Shown: positions 52,214-61,851, counted from the stretch's first letter. The stretch: DNA of 64,000 nt from Chloroflexota bacterium (GCA_016195815.1 JACPYX010000023.1:39014-103013), one strand, 5' to 3'. A program made the numbers and translations. Notes: generated by a model not told the origin, from the letters alone.

Positions 52214-53533
52214 TTAGTTATTCTTTTCTGCAATTCCAATCACTTCGTCAAAGACCTTCAATCCTTCATCAATCTCAGATTTTGAGATGGATAGCGGCGG
52301 CGCGATGCGGACGACGCTCTTGCCGCACGACAGCATCAGCAGGCCGCGTTCGAAAGCCAGCTCGACCACGCGGTCAGTCAATTCCTTGGCGGCTTCTTTT
52401 GTTTCGCGGTCCTTGATAAATTCCACGCCGATCATCAGGCCTTTGCCGCGTACTTCGCCGATGCTGGGATGCCGCGCCTGAATCTCTTCCAGCGCGTCCA
52501 TTGCATACTGGCCGGCCTCGGCCGCGTTTTGCATGTATTCTTTTTCGATCAGGTCTATCGTTGCCAAAGACGCGGCGCAGGAGATTGGGTTTCCGCCGTA
52601 GGTGTTGCCATGCGTGCCAATCTCCCAATCCATTACCGATTTGCGGGCGATACACGCGCCGAGCGGCATGCCGGAAGCAATGCCTTTTGCAGATGTGATG
52701 ATATCCGGCTCCACGCCGAAGTGTTCGATAGCCCACCATTTGCCTGTACGTCCCATGCCGCATTGCACTTCATCCAGAATCATAAGAATGCCGTGTCTGT
52801 CGCACAGTGCGCGCAGGGCGGGATAGAAACCGTCGGGAGGCACGATGTATCCCCCTTCGCCCTGAATGGTCTCGACCAGAATCCCGGCTACATCTTTGGG
52901 CGGTAGGATTTGGGCCAGGATTTCTTCTTCAATGTAACGAACCACTGCTTCGCCATAATCTTCGCCTTTGCGGCGTTCAAGCACCGGGCGGTACGGATTG
53001 GGGAATGGGGCATGAGTCACGCCGTTCATAAGCGGATAAAAGCCACCATGATATTTGGCTTTGCTGGCCGTGAAAGTAACCGCGCCCATCGTCCGCCCGT
53101 GGAACGCGCCCGTGAAGCCAATAAAGTTCGCGCGCTTGGTGTGATAACGCGCTAGTTTGATGGCGGTCTCAACGGCTTCCGTGCCGGAGTTGGTCATGAA
53201 GGAAAGCGCATCTTCTTTAAAGGGCGCGATCTCATCTAATTTCTCACCTAATTTGATCCAGTTCTCATGATAAAAATCCGAAGAAATATGGATAAACTTT
53301 TCAGCTTGTTCCTGGATGGCTTTGACAACTTTGGGATGTGCGTACCCGGTGGATACCACTGCAATGCCGCCCATGAAATCCAAAAAGCGGTTGCCGTCCA
53401 CATCCCAAACCTCCGTGCCTTTGCCGTGATCCATCACGAACGGATAACCGCGCGGGTACGAAGGCGAAATCACTTTGTGATCGCGTTCGATCAATGCTTT
53501 GGCCTTGGGGCCCGGTAAATTCGCTTTGGTCAT
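52214..53533 (-). CDS. class III PLP-dependent aminotransferase (GABA/ornithine type)
   Basis: 439 aa. Fold type I, class III: SGTEAVETAIKLAR, FIGFTGAFHGRTMGAVTFT, the ILDEVQCGMGRTGKWWA acidic residue, the PLP lysine in ITSAKGIASGMPLGA, and GNTYGGNPISCAASLAT. The family covers 4-aminobutyrate, acetylornithine, ornithine and related transaminases and some amino-acid racemases; the specificity cannot be decided here. The ATG overlaps the ROK stop (ATGA) and has a GGAGAG site, so the two are cotranscribed. Confidence 0.9.
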   Translation of the reverse strand: MTKANLPGPKAKALIERDHKVISPSYPRGYPFVMDHGKGTEVWDVDGNRFLDFMGGIAVVSTGYAHPKVVKAIQEQAEKFIHISSDFYHENWIKLGEKLDEIAPFKEDALSFMTNSGTEAVETAIKLARYHTKRANFIGFTGAFHGRTMGAVTFTASKAKYHGGFYPLMNGVTHAPFPNPYRPVLERRKGEDYGEAVVRYIEEEILAQILPPKDVAGILVETIQGEGGYIVPPDGFYPALRALCDRHGILMILDEVQCGMGRTGKWWAIEHFGVEPDIITSAKGIASGMPLGACIARKSVMDWEIGTHGNTYGGNPISCAASLATIDLIEKEYMQNAAEAGQYAMDALEEIQARHPSIGEVRGKGLMIGVEFIKDRETKEAAKELTDRVVELAFERGLLMLSCGKSVVRIAPPLSISKSEIDEGLKVFDEVIGIAEKNN

Positions 53534-54486
53534 ACACTCTCCTTTTTCAAAGATTGTAATTTCACTTGCGCCAGGGCCAGCGCGCCCAGCAAACCGGCGT
53601 CATCACCTAGTGCGGCCATTTCAATTTTTAGGCCTTCAAGATAGCGCGGATGAAAGACATGCTTTCGAAGGCTTGTATGGAATGAGTCGAACAATAATGG
53701 GCCAACCCGCGAAACTCCCCCGCCAAAGATGACGATGGATGGATCGAACGTATGCAGGAAACTCGCGACGCCGATGCCGAGATACTCGCCCGCGCGCTGA
53801 TACGCGGATATTGCCAATGCGTCGCCCTGCATGGCCGCCTCTGCCACCTGCCGCGCTGTTAGATTTACATCATGCTTCAGGCTGGACCTTGCACCTGATT
53901 CCAATTCGCCGAGCGCATACCTGACGATGGCTGGTCCCGACGAGAACGCCTCGAGATGGCCGTTGAAGCCACATGAGCACATCGGCCCGTTTGGATCTAT
54001 GATGACATGTCCGAGTTCGGCGGCCAGCCCATGAGTTCCCTGCAAAAGCCGGTCCTCGATAATAACTCCGCCCCCGATCCCGGTACTGACCGTGAGGTAC
54101 AGCACATCATGATGCCCCTTGCCCGCGCCGAACTTCCATTCGCCAAGCCCGGCCAGATTCGCATCATTATCAAGAAATACAGGAGTTTTGAAATAGTCCA
54201 AAAGCTTTGGCGCAAGCGGAAAATTCTGCCACTCTTGAATGTTTGGCGTTCCCAGGATATAGCCGGTGTGCGGGTCGAGCGGTCCCGGCGAGGCTGCACC
54301 GATTGCGTCTACGATCCCATCTTTTGGCCAGACAGCTTCGATTACCTCGATCAAACGCTCGTAGACCCCCGCTTGATTGGCGTTAGTCTTCACGCGTTGG
54401 TGTTGGATGGGCTGAAGATTGTCCGATTCGTAAGCGGCGGCTCGCAAATGTGTTCCGCCGATGTCTACTGCGATAATTGTGCCCAT
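53530..54486 (-). CDS. ROK-family sugar kinase (glucokinase-like)
   Basis: 318 aa. Phosphorylates a hexose with ATP. ATP-binding loop AVDIGGTHLRAA at residues 6-17; the catalytic aspartate in FLDNDANLAGLGEW; the zinc-type loop MCSCGFNGHLEAF, where the last Cys of the CxCGxxGC pattern is replaced by His; and SIVIFGGGVSRVG. The start at 54486 follows TATAAT by 7 nt with no ribosome site; an upstream extension of nearly 200 residues is an antisense artefact of the divergent yvcK gene. Paired with the aminotransferase gene. Confidence 0.9.
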   Translation of the reverse strand: MGTIIAVDIGGTHLRAAAYESDNLQPIQHQRVKTNANQAGVYERLIEVIEAVWPKDGIVDAIGAASPGPLDPHTGYILGTPNIQEWQNFPLAPKLLDYFKTPVFLDNDANLAGLGEWKFGAGKGHHDVLYLTVSTGIGGGVIIEDRLLQGTHGLAAELGHVIIDPNGPMCSCGFNGHLEAFSSGPAIVRYALGELESGARSSLKHDVNLTARQVAEAAMQGDALAISAYQRAGEYLGIGVASFLHTFDPSIVIFGGGVSRVGPLLFDSFHTSLRKHVFHPRYLEGLKIEMAALGDDAGLLGALALAQVKLQSLKKESV

Positions 54487-54493
54487 GCGCGCA

Positions 54494-54499
54494 ATTATA
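54494..54499 (-). promoter_or_regulatory. -10 box of the ROK-aminotransferase operon, leaderless arrangement
   Basis: TATAAT on the minus strand, 7 nt before the ATG at 54486. No clear -35. Confidence 0.5.
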
Positions 54500-54567
54500 C
54501 CGTAACCCATTCTCACGCCCTTTATTCGGAATATGTTTATATTGGCGGGATGATTTAAATGCTTTGG

Positions 54568-54596
54568 TTGACTCTTGTATAAAACACTGCTAAACT
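54568..54596 (+). promoter_or_regulatory. promoter of yvcK, leaderless arrangement
   Basis: TTGACT at 54568-54573, a 17-nt spacer and TAAACT at 54591-54596. The GTG at 54604 starts 7 nt later, where transcription itself should begin. This is the best complete promoter among the leaderless cases. Confidence 0.7.
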
Positions 54597-54603
54597 CCTC
54601 AGA

Positions 54604-55938
54604 GTGAAAGAAGCCACTCAATCTGTCTTTAAGCGATTTCGAAAAGGCATTCAGCAATTCTCGCGCTGGTTTTTGCCGGGCCTGGGCATCAAGCGCTGGA
54701 TGGTGATGATCATGCTGGGCATTACCATGATGGGGGTGGGGCTTGCCGTTCTTCTGCTCAACATCTATCGTACCGACACAAATAATTCTGCAATCCTTGT
54801 CTTTCTCTCTTATGTCTCCCTGCGTTTTCTGCCGCGTATCGTGCGCGTCTTTATCTTCGGATCGCTTGGAATCGGCCTCGTTATTTACGGGATCTGGGGA
54901 TTGAATCGCGCTCTTCTTCGGCCATTCCTGCGGCCAGGGCGCGCAGTGGTGGATCAGTTGGCCGACTACCGCCGCCGCGAACGCGGGCCGCGCGTGGTGG
55001 CCATCGGCGGCGGGCACGGACTCTCCACGCTTCTGCGCGGACTGAAAGCGCATACCCGCAATCTCACGGCGGTTGTGACTGTCGCTGACGACGGCGGTTC
55101 ATCGGGACGTTTGCGCGAAAGCCTCGGCATTCTTCCGCCGGGTGATATTCGCAATTGCCTGGCCGCGCTTTCCAATGATGAAGCCCTGCTCACGCAGCTT
55201 TTTCAATATCGTTTCAGCGGCGCGCCCGAACTCGAAGGACACTCGTTCGGCAATCTTTTCATCAGCGCCTTGACTGAGATTACCGGCAGTTTTGAGGAGG
55301 CGATTGCTGAGTCTGGCCGGGCGCTGTCGGTGAGTGGACGCGTCTTGCCGTCTACGCTGCATGATGTCCGTTTGGTGGCAGACGTGCGCCTGCCGCATGT
55401 GGTTAACGAGATCAGAGTTGCGGGTGAGAGTAAAATCCCCGAAATGGCGGGACGCGTCCGCAGGGTCTGGTTGGAGCCGAATAATCCGCCTGCCTTTCCG
55501 CCGGTTCTGCAATCCATCCTGGGCGCGGATTTGATTGTGATCGGCCCGGGCAGTTTGTATACGAGTCTGCTTCCCAATTTGCTCGTTCCCGATCTGTTGG
55601 CCGCTATTCATGCCAGCCGCGCCATTAAGGTTTTTGTCTGCAATATCGCCACGCAAGCGGGTGAGACGGATTCTTACTCCTGTTACGATCATGCCCGGGC
55701 AGTGGAAGAACATATTGGCGAAGACCTGTTCGATGTTGTATTGTGCAACGAGAATTATGAGGGCGATCCCGGCGACAACTCGCAGTGGGTGCGTGCCGAT
55801 GAGAAAACCATGACAGATTCCCGTTCGTATTGCGCCGATCTGATTGACGATGAGCATCCCTGGCGGCATAACTCGGTCAAACTGGCGCAGGTGTTGATGG
55901 ATCTGTTCTTCGAACGCACCGGGCCTCTGAGTAATTGA
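54604..55938 (+). CDS. yvcK: YvcK/CofD-like protein with N-terminal membrane anchor
   Basis: 444 aa from a GTG. Residues 30-53 and 62-103 contain hydrophobic helices (MVMIMLGITMMGVGLAVLLL and VFIFGSLGIGLVIYGIWGL), then a CofD-fold domain with VVAIGGGHGLSTLLRGLK, VTVADDGGSSGRL, GILPPGDIRNCLAALS, GHSFGNLFISAL and CNIATQAGETDSYS. YvcK proteins bind UDP-GlcNAc and control the balance between gluconeogenic growth and cell-wall synthesis. The B. subtilis protein lacks such helices, so a membrane-tethered form is notable. It precedes gap-pgk-tpiA, a fitting metabolic context. Confidence 0.9.
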   Translation: MKEATQSVFKRFRKGIQQFSRWFLPGLGIKRWMVMIMLGITMMGVGLAVLLLNIYRTDTNNSAILVFLSYVSLRFLPRIVRVFIFGSLGIGLVIYGIWGLNRALLRPFLRPGRAVVDQLADYRRRERGPRVVAIGGGHGLSTLLRGLKAHTRNLTAVVTVADDGGSSGRLRESLGILPPGDIRNCLAALSNDEALLTQLFQYRFSGAPELEGHSFGNLFISALTEITGSFEEAIAESGRALSVSGRVLPSTLHDVRLVADVRLPHVVNEIRVAGESKIPEMAGRVRRVWLEPNNPPAFPPVLQSILGADLIVIGPGSLYTSLLPNLLVPDLLAAIHASRAIKVFVCNIATQAGETDSYSCYDHARAVEEHIGEDLFDVVLCNENYEGDPGDNSQWVRADEKTMTDSRSYCADLIDDEHPWRHNSVKLAQVLMDLFFERTGPLSN

Positions 55939-56138
55939 CCTTGTTCGCGCAGCGCATACTGATAGCAATATTTCCTCGTGACAAACATCAGTAGTCAAAT
56001 GCACTTATTTGAATTAGAATTTACAAAGTACTGCGTAAATATTTAAACCCAACTTTCTATTTGATGTGTAAAAATTCAGGCGGGAGTTTATGGATTTATA
56101 TAAGAAGCAGTAATAATCAATAATATTTGGAGGATTCC

Positions 56139-57149
56139 ATGACAACAAAAATTGGCATCAATGGCTTTGGCCGCATTGGACGGCTGGCATTTCGCACAAT
56201 CAAAGAACGACATCCGAATGAAATCGAAGTGGTGGCGGTCAACGATCTGTTCGATGCGGCAACGAATGCGCATTTATTGAAATACGATTCCACTTATGGG
56301 CAATATGCCGGCGCGGTGGAGGCGAAGAACGGGCATCTGCTGATTGATGGCAAGACCGTCACCGTCACTGCCGAGAAAGACCCCGGCGCCATCAAGTGGA
56401 AAGAAATGGGCGTGGATATTGTGCTCGAGTGCACCGGCCTGTTTACCGATGCGACCAAATCAAAGGCGCACATCGAATCGGGCGGCGCAAAGAAGGTGAT
56501 CATTTCTGCGCCCGCTAAAAACGAAGACATTACGATTGTGATCGGCGTGAACGATGATAAATATGATCCGAAGAAACATCACATTGTTTCCAACGCATCC
56601 TGCACCACGAACGGACTCGCCCCGGTTGCCAAAGTTCTGAACGATAAATTCGGCATTGATAAAGGCATGTTGACCACAGTCCACGCTTACACCAATTCGC
56701 AGAAACTTCAGGATGTCGGTGCAAAAGATCTGCGCGACGCTCGCGCCGCCGCGCAAAATATTGTTCCGTCTGAAACGGGCGCGGCCCGGGCTGTTGGCCT
56801 GGTAATCCCCGAGTTGAAGGGCAAGTTTGGCGGTATGGCCTTCCGTGTTCCCACCACGACCGTTTCGGTTGTGGATTTCACGGCCATTCTCAACAAAGAA
56901 GCCGCCAAAGATGATATCCGCGCTGCGATGCTTGAGTATGCCAACGGTTCGATGAAAGGCGTTCTCGGCGTGACTGATGAAGCCCTGGTCTCCACTGACC
57001 TGCGCGGCACAAACCTCTCGTCTGTATTCAGTTCGATGGATACACTGGTAATCGGCAACATGGTCAAGGTGGTGGCCTGGTACGATAACGAATGGGGCTA
57101 CGCCTGCCGCACTGCAGACTTGACGGCGATGATCGCGAAAAGCCTTTAG
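56139..57149 (+). CDS. gap: glyceraldehyde-3-phosphate dehydrogenase
   Basis: 336 aa from the ATG at 56139, preceded by GGAGG. NAD-binding [11 protein letters not shown] at residues 7-17; catalytic cysteine in [15 protein letters not shown]; the C-terminal [13 protein letters not shown]. Key enzyme of glycolysis and gluconeogenesis. It follows a 200-nt A+T-rich gap after yvcK and heads a glycolytic run with pgk and tpiA. A hairpin repeat follows the stop. Confidence 0.97.
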   Translation: MTTKIGINGFGRIGRLAFRTIKERHPNEIEVVAVNDLFDAATNAHLLKYDSTYGQYAGAVEAKNGHLLIDGKTVTVTAEKDPGAIKWKEMGVDIVLECTGLFTDATKSKAHIESGGAKKVIISAPAKNEDITIVIGVNDDKYDPKKHHIVSNASCTTNGLAPVAKVLNDKFGIDKGMLTTVHAYTNSQKLQDVGAKDLRDARAAAQNIVPSETGAARAVGLVIPELKGKFGGMAFRVPTTTVSVVDFTAILNKEAAKDDIRAAMLEYANGSMKGVLGVTDEALVSTDLRGTNLSSVFSSMDTLVIGNMVKVVAWYDNEWGYACRTADLTAMIAKSL

Positions 57150-57162
57150 GAATTAGGGATTA

Positions 57163-57200
57163 GGTAATTAGGGACTGGGTTTTTCCAATCCCTAATTACC
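57163..57200 (+). repeat. ATTAGGGAT-type hairpin between gap and pgk
   Basis: GGTAATTAGGGACTGG pairs with CCAATCCCTAATTACC (one mismatch) around GTTTTT, with a further AATTAGGGATTAGG on the left. It may attenuate read-through or protect the gap message. Confidence 0.7.
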
Positions 57201-57225
57201 TTAATACCTGATTATGTTAATCCCC

Positions 57226-58398
57226 ATGAACAAAAAAACCGTAAAAGATATTGACATCAGGAACAAGCGCGTGCTCATGCGCGTGGACTTCAACGTGCCG
57301 ATGACCGATGGCAAAGTCACAGACGATAAACGCATCAAGGCATCCCTGCCGACGATTCAATATGTGTTGGATCAAGGCGCGTCGTTGATCTTAATGAGTC
57401 ACCTGGGACGCCCGAAAGGCGGCTTCGAACCGGAATTCAGCCTGCGCGCCGCCTCGGAAGTTTTAGCTTCGCTGTTGGCGCGTCCCGTTAAAATGGCGTC
57501 TGATTGCGTCGGCGCGGAAGTTGAAAAGATGGCAAAGGCGCTCAAGCCCGGCGAAGTGTTGATGCTGGAAAATACGCGCTTCCATGCAGGCGAAGAAAAG
57601 AACGATCTTGATCTTGCCAGGCAAATGGCATCGCTTGGAGATGTTTACGTCAACGACGCCTTTGGCTCCGCTCATCGCGCCCATTCCTCGACCGAAGGCG
57701 TGGCGCGTTTCCTGCCAGCCGTTTCCGGCTTTTTGATGGAACAGGAACTTGAATATTTGGGACGCGCAGTCTCCAATCCTGAGCATCCATACATCGCGAT
57801 TTTGGGCGGGGCCAAGATCAGCGATAAGATTTTGGTGGTTGAAACGCTGCTTTCCAAATGTGACCGGCTCATCATCGGCGGCGGAATGGCAAATACATTC
57901 CTCGCCGCAAAAGGTTTCAACATGCGGGATAGCCTGGTCGAAGCCGGCTCAGTCGAGCTGGCAAAATCCATCATGGTAAAAGCTGGCGATAAATTGCTCC
58001 TGCCCGTTGACGCAGTGATCGCAGATAAATTCGAGGCCGAGGCCAAAACCCATGTCGTTGACGCGGATAAAATCCCGGCGGGCTGGCGCATCATGGATAT
58101 TGGGCCGAGATCCATCAGCTTGTTCAAGGCCGCGTTAAACGGCGCCCGGCTCATCGTCTGGAATGGACCGATGGGAGTCTTCGAGATGCCGAAGTTTGCC
58201 GAGGGTACGTTCGCCATCGCGCACCTGCTGGCCGAATCCGGCGCGACGACTGTGATTGGCGGCGGCGATTCCGCCAGCGCGGTCAAGAAAGCGGGCGTCG
58301 CCAAACAGATGACGCATGTTTCCACCGGCGGCGGCGCATCGCTTGAATTTCTCGAAGGCAGGGAATTGCCCGGCGTGGCCGCGCTGCTGGATAAGTAG
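57226..58398 (+). CDS. pgk: phosphoglycerate kinase
   Basis: 390 aa from the ATG at 57226; an ATG at 57214 would add MLIP. Substrate loop [21 protein letters not shown]; the GSAHRAHSS helix; and the ATP-binding GPMGVFEMP with the glycine-rich [11 protein letters not shown] and [13 protein letters not shown]. Cytoplasmic, second gene of the glycolytic run, ending at a clear terminator. Confidence 0.97.
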   Translation: MNKKTVKDIDIRNKRVLMRVDFNVPMTDGKVTDDKRIKASLPTIQYVLDQGASLILMSHLGRPKGGFEPEFSLRAASEVLASLLARPVKMASDCVGAEVEKMAKALKPGEVLMLENTRFHAGEEKNDLDLARQMASLGDVYVNDAFGSAHRAHSSTEGVARFLPAVSGFLMEQELEYLGRAVSNPEHPYIAILGGAKISDKILVVETLLSKCDRLIIGGGMANTFLAAKGFNMRDSLVEAGSVELAKSIMVKAGDKLLLPVDAVIADKFEAEAKTHVVDADKIPAGWRIMDIGPRSISLFKAALNGARLIVWNGPMGVFEMPKFAEGTFAIAHLLAESGATTVIGGGDSASAVKKAGVAKQMTHVSTGGGASLEFLEGRELPGVAALLDK

Positions 58399-58412
58399 CG
58401 ATCTCAAATTCT

Positions 58413-58440
58413 AGTGGGCGCACTGAGCGCCCACTTTTTA
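58413..58440 (+). terminator. rho-independent terminator of pgk
   Basis: AGTGGGCGC pairs perfectly with GCGCCCACT around ACTGA, followed by TTTTTATTTT. Confidence 0.93.
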
Positions 58441-58465
58441 TTTTAGGACGCATTTGCAAGTGCGT

Positions 58466-58471
58466 TATAAT
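58466..58471 (+). promoter_or_regulatory. -10 box of the kinase-tpiA unit
   Basis: TATAAT 29 nt before the ATG at 58501; a GGGAG ribosome site lies at 58489-58493, so this unit has a leader. -35 not clear. Confidence 0.5.
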
Positions 58472-58500
58472 GATGCCAATTTCGTCACGGGAGTTATTGC

Positions 58501-60276
58501 ATGTCATTCAACATTGGTGAAAATGTTGGCCCATACCGGATTGTGGAACAACTCGGTCAGGGCGGTATGGCGACTGTTTATAAAGCCTATCATGCCGCGT
58601 TGGATCGCTATGTGGCGGTTAAGGCCCTTCATCCTGCCTTTGGCGAAGACCCGAATTTTGAAGCCCGCTTTCAGCGCGAAGCGCGGCTGGTTGCCAAATT
58701 GGAACACCCGCAAATTGTCCCGGTCTATGATTATGCCGAGCATGAACATAGACCGTATCTTGTTATGAAGTTCATCGAGGGGGATACGCTTAAAGCGCGC
58801 CTCAACCAGGGCCCGTTGACATCGGATGAAATTAACAAAGTGGTGGATTCGGTGGGATCGGCGTTGGCGTACGCACACAAACAGGGCATTTTGCACCGTG
58901 ACATCAAGCCGTCCAATGTTTTGCTTGCCACAGACGGACAGATTTACCTGGCCGATTTTGGCCTGGCGCGCATCGCACAAGCTGCGGAATCCACACTCTC
59001 GTCCGATATGATCATGGGGACGCCGCAATATATTTCTCCAGAGCAGGCGATGGGCAAGAAAGACCTGGATGAAGGGACGGATATCTATTCCTTCGGTGTG
59101 ATGCTGTATGAGATGGTTGTCGGGCAGGTGCCTTTCAATGCGGATACGCCGTTTTCGATCATCCACGATCACATTTATTCGCCTCTGCCGATGCCGCGCG
59201 CCATCAATCCGAAAGTGCCCGAGGCGGTTGAGCGCGTCCTGCTCAAGGGACTCGCTAAAGAACGCGCAGATCGTTACGCCAACGTAGGCTCGTTTGTCGA
59301 GGCATTCAAGGATGCCTGGCGGCAGGCGGGCGTGCCGATGGAAGGCACTGCGATCACGATGAGGCCCACTGGCAGGGAAGCGGCCGCGCAGGCCAAAGTC
59401 GCTGCAAAAGGCGGGGAGACGGCAGCCACAATAAGTCCCCGGAAAAAGAAGCGTTCGCCCTGGCCTTTCATCGCGGCCGGTATCCTGTTGTTCGTCTGTC
59501 TGGGTTTTGTCATTTTTGCGTTGCGCGGCGCGAGATTATTGGCGGCAGGCAAGCCAACTGCGGTATTCACATCCACTCCCGCCCCAACGATGTCAGATCA
59601 TGGCCCGATGATGGAGACGCTTACGGCTGTTGCGCCGCCGGCCGCTACGCTCCCGGCGGCCGTTGCGACAGCCATTGAGCATCTGAATAAGAACCCGGAT
59701 GATCCGGGGATAACTCTTCAACTTTCTCTCGCATATTGGGATGCGGGTCAGGCACAGCCTTCGTTTGAATCGCTGGCGAAAGCCGCTGAACTGGCCGGCC
59801 CAAATAACACGGATTTTTTCCAGACAGCCGGCGATGAATTCAAAAAGCGCCAGGCATGGATCGGGGCAGCCGCCATGTATTTGCGCGTGATCAAGTCGCT
59901 GGGGCCGGCCGGTAAACCGACCGACGATATGGTTGAGAATTTTCACGAAGCCCTTTATAAGGCCTCCACTTTGCCCGATCTGCCGGGCTATCTTCCCTTT
60001 GAATCAATCGGACGCGTCGAACAACCGGTGACAATGGTGGCCCAGGCCCGCAACCTTTATTACGCTGGAAAAACAGATGAAGCTCATTCCCTGTTGAATC
60101 AAGTTAAGCGTCTCAAGCCGGGTATGGCGGAAGCATCCCTGCTTGAGGCTGAAATGGATGCCAAAGAGGGCAAAACGTTTGACGCAAAACAAACCCTGAA
60201 CATCCTTCTTGCCAATCTCAACACGCCCGATTGGGTAAGCGAGATGGCACAAACTCTGCTCAATAAGATACCCTAA
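58501..60276 (+). CDS. membrane Ser/Thr protein kinase with TPR-like extracellular part
   Basis: 591 aa. PknB-type kinase at residues 8-275: glycine loop QLGQGGMATVYKA, catalytic lysine in VAVKALHP, HRDIKPSNVLLA, DFGLARI and the activation segment GTPQYISPEQAMG. A basic linker leads to one transmembrane helix at about 319-340 (WPFIAAGILLFVCLGFVIFAL), then a Pro/Thr stalk and about 200 residues of TPR-like helical repeats (NPDDPGITLQLSLAYWDAG). The kinase is cytoplasmic and the repeats external. It lies between pgk and tpiA, with tpiA starting one base after its stop. Confidence 0.93.
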   Translation: MSFNIGENVGPYRIVEQLGQGGMATVYKAYHAALDRYVAVKALHPAFGEDPNFEARFQREARLVAKLEHPQIVPVYDYAEHEHRPYLVMKFIEGDTLKARLNQGPLTSDEINKVVDSVGSALAYAHKQGILHRDIKPSNVLLATDGQIYLADFGLARIAQAAESTLSSDMIMGTPQYISPEQAMGKKDLDEGTDIYSFGVMLYEMVVGQVPFNADTPFSIIHDHIYSPLPMPRAINPKVPEAVERVLLKGLAKERADRYANVGSFVEAFKDAWRQAGVPMEGTAITMRPTGREAAAQAKVAAKGGETAATISPRKKKRSPWPFIAAGILLFVCLGFVIFALRGARLLAAGKPTAVFTSTPAPTMSDHGPMMETLTAVAPPAATLPAAVATAIEHLNKNPDDPGITLQLSLAYWDAGQAQPSFESLAKAAELAGPNNTDFFQTAGDEFKKRQAWIGAAAMYLRVIKSLGPAGKPTDDMVENFHEALYKASTLPDLPGYLPFESIGRVEQPVTMVAQARNLYYAGKTDEAHSLLNQVKRLKPGMAEASLLEAEMDAKEGKTFDAKQTLNILLANLNTPDWVSEMAQTLLNKIP

Positions 60277-60277
60277 C

Positions 60278-61042
60278 ATGAAACGCATACCTTTTGTTGC
60301 CGGTAATTGGAAAATGAACAAGACGGTTGAGGAGGCCCGCTCGCTGGTCTTCTCGATGGCCGCGAAGCTACGCGAGATCGGCGGCGTGGAAAAAGTATTA
60401 TGCCCGCCAGCTATAACTTTGATGGCGGTCTCTGCCATGCTCGAAGGCACCGATATTGGCCTCGGTGCGCAGAATATGTATTGGGAGGAAAAAGGCGCGT
60501 TCACGGGTGAACTCTCACCCGTCATGGTCAAGGAGCTTTGCAATTACGTCATTCTTGGACATTCGGAGCGGCGGACTTATTTTGGCGAAACGGATGAGAC
60601 GCTGAATAAACGCGTCCTTGCCGCACAAAAATTTAACCTGACGCCAATCGTCTGTGTGGGCGAGACGCTCGAAGAATACGAATCATACCGGACCAGTGAA
60701 GTGGTGGCGCGTCAAATTAAACTTGGCCTGGCTGGATTTTCTCCCGCGCTCGCGCCGGGCATTGTGGTCGCGTACGAACCGGTTTGGGCGATTGGGACGG
60801 GAAAAGCCTCCAGCGCCGAAAATGCAAATGGAGTGGTCAGCACGGTCATTCGTCCCGCGCTGAGCGAATTGTTCGGCGAGCAGACCGCGCAGGCAATCCG
60901 CGTTTTATACGGCGGGTCAGTCACGGCGGCCAATGCATCCGAATATTTCGAGAAGCCTGAGATAGATGGCGCGCTGGTCGGCGGCGCGAGCCTGAAAGCG
61001 GATGAGTTTATCGCCATCACGCAGGCCGCGAGCAGGGCATAG
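60278..61042 (+). CDS. tpiA: triosephosphate isomerase
   Basis: 254 aa. FVAGNWKMNKTVEEA at the start; catalytic histidine in VILGHSERRTYF; catalytic glutamate in VAYEPVWAIGTGK; phosphate-binding YGGSVTAANA and VGGASLKADEF. Complete and standard. It is coupled to the Ser/Thr kinase gene, so glycolytic enzyme and kinase share an mRNA. Confidence 0.97.
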   Translation: MKRIPFVAGNWKMNKTVEEARSLVFSMAAKLREIGGVEKVLCPPAITLMAVSAMLEGTDIGLGAQNMYWEEKGAFTGELSPVMVKELCNYVILGHSERRTYFGETDETLNKRVLAAQKFNLTPIVCVGETLEEYESYRTSEVVARQIKLGLAGFSPALAPGIVVAYEPVWAIGTGKASSAENANGVVSTVIRPALSELFGEQTAQAIRVLYGGSVTAANASEYFEKPEIDGALVGGASLKADEFIAITQAASRA

Positions 61043-61081
61043 ACTGTTTTCTCCCGTCCATTGTCCATCGTCCGAATCGGC

Positions 61082-61840
61082 ATGTTCACACAATTTGGCG
61101 GACTCCTTTGGTTTGTGTTAACTCTTTTGCCGCTGGCTTTGCTCCAGCGGCTTTTGCATCGTGAGATACAAGCCGTCTTGTTGATCGTGAGCCGCAGCCC
61201 CGAATTTACGATTGCGCTTTTCTCGATCATCTTTTTGCCCGGCGTCTTGCTGCATGAATTCAGCCATTATGTGATGGCCGTCATTCTCGGCGTGCAGACC
61301 GCGCGCTTTTCGCTTGTGCCTGAAATGCTGCCAGACGGGCGCTTGCAGCTTGGCTATGTTGAAACATCCAAAACGGACGTGGTGCGCGATTCGATCGTCG
61401 GCGCGGCGCCGTTATTCATCGGCGGATTGTTTGTCGCTTATCTTTCGGTCACACGTTTGAATTTACTCCCACTGTGGGACGTGCTTCGCAACGGTCAATA
61501 TAATTTGTTCTGGCTGGGGATCACTCTTTTGCCTCAGATCAAAGATTTTCCCATCTGGTTTTATCTGGTATTTACAGTCAGCAGTACGATGCTGCCGTCA
61601 CAGTCTGACCGCCATGCCTGGCTGCCGCTGGGCGTGGCGGTGGTTGTCTTGATTGCGTTTGCGGTCCTGGCTGGTGTAGGCCCGTGGATGCTCGAAAATG
61701 CCGCGCCTCCGTTAAATGGATTTCTGAGCGCGGCCGCAGTCATCTTTGGCCTGAGCGCGGCGGTGCACGCCGTGTTGATCCTGCCAATTGCATTAATTCA
61801 CGTTTTGTTGGCGCGCATCACAGGCGTGGATGTAAAGTAA
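61082..61840 (+). CDS. polytopic membrane protein with HExxH motif
   Basis: 252 aa from the ATG at 61082. Six or seven hydrophobic helices. LLHEFSHYVMAVILGV at about residues 55-70 carries an HExxH-type zinc site within a membrane segment, as in site-2-protease-like (M50) and related intramembrane metalloproteins; a matching second motif (for example NPxxD) is not obvious, so it may be an inactive or distant relative. No strong ribosome site. Follows tpiA by 40 nt. Confidence 0.65.
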   Translation: MFTQFGGLLWFVLTLLPLALLQRLLHREIQAVLLIVSRSPEFTIALFSIIFLPGVLLHEFSHYVMAVILGVQTARFSLVPEMLPDGRLQLGYVETSKTDVVRDSIVGAAPLFIGGLFVAYLSVTRLNLLPLWDVLRNGQYNLFWLGITLLPQIKDFPIWFYLVFTVSSTMLPSQSDRHAWLPLGVAVVVLIAFAVLAGVGPWMLENAAPPLNGFLSAAAVIFGLSAAVHAVLILPIALIHVLLARITGVDVK

Positions 61841-61851
61841 AAAAATGGGCG

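Noticed and set aside
54487..55053. N-terminal extension of the ROK kinase
   Set aside because: The extra residues lie antisense to yvcK, and the true kinase start follows a -10 box by 7 nt and gives the family N-terminus.
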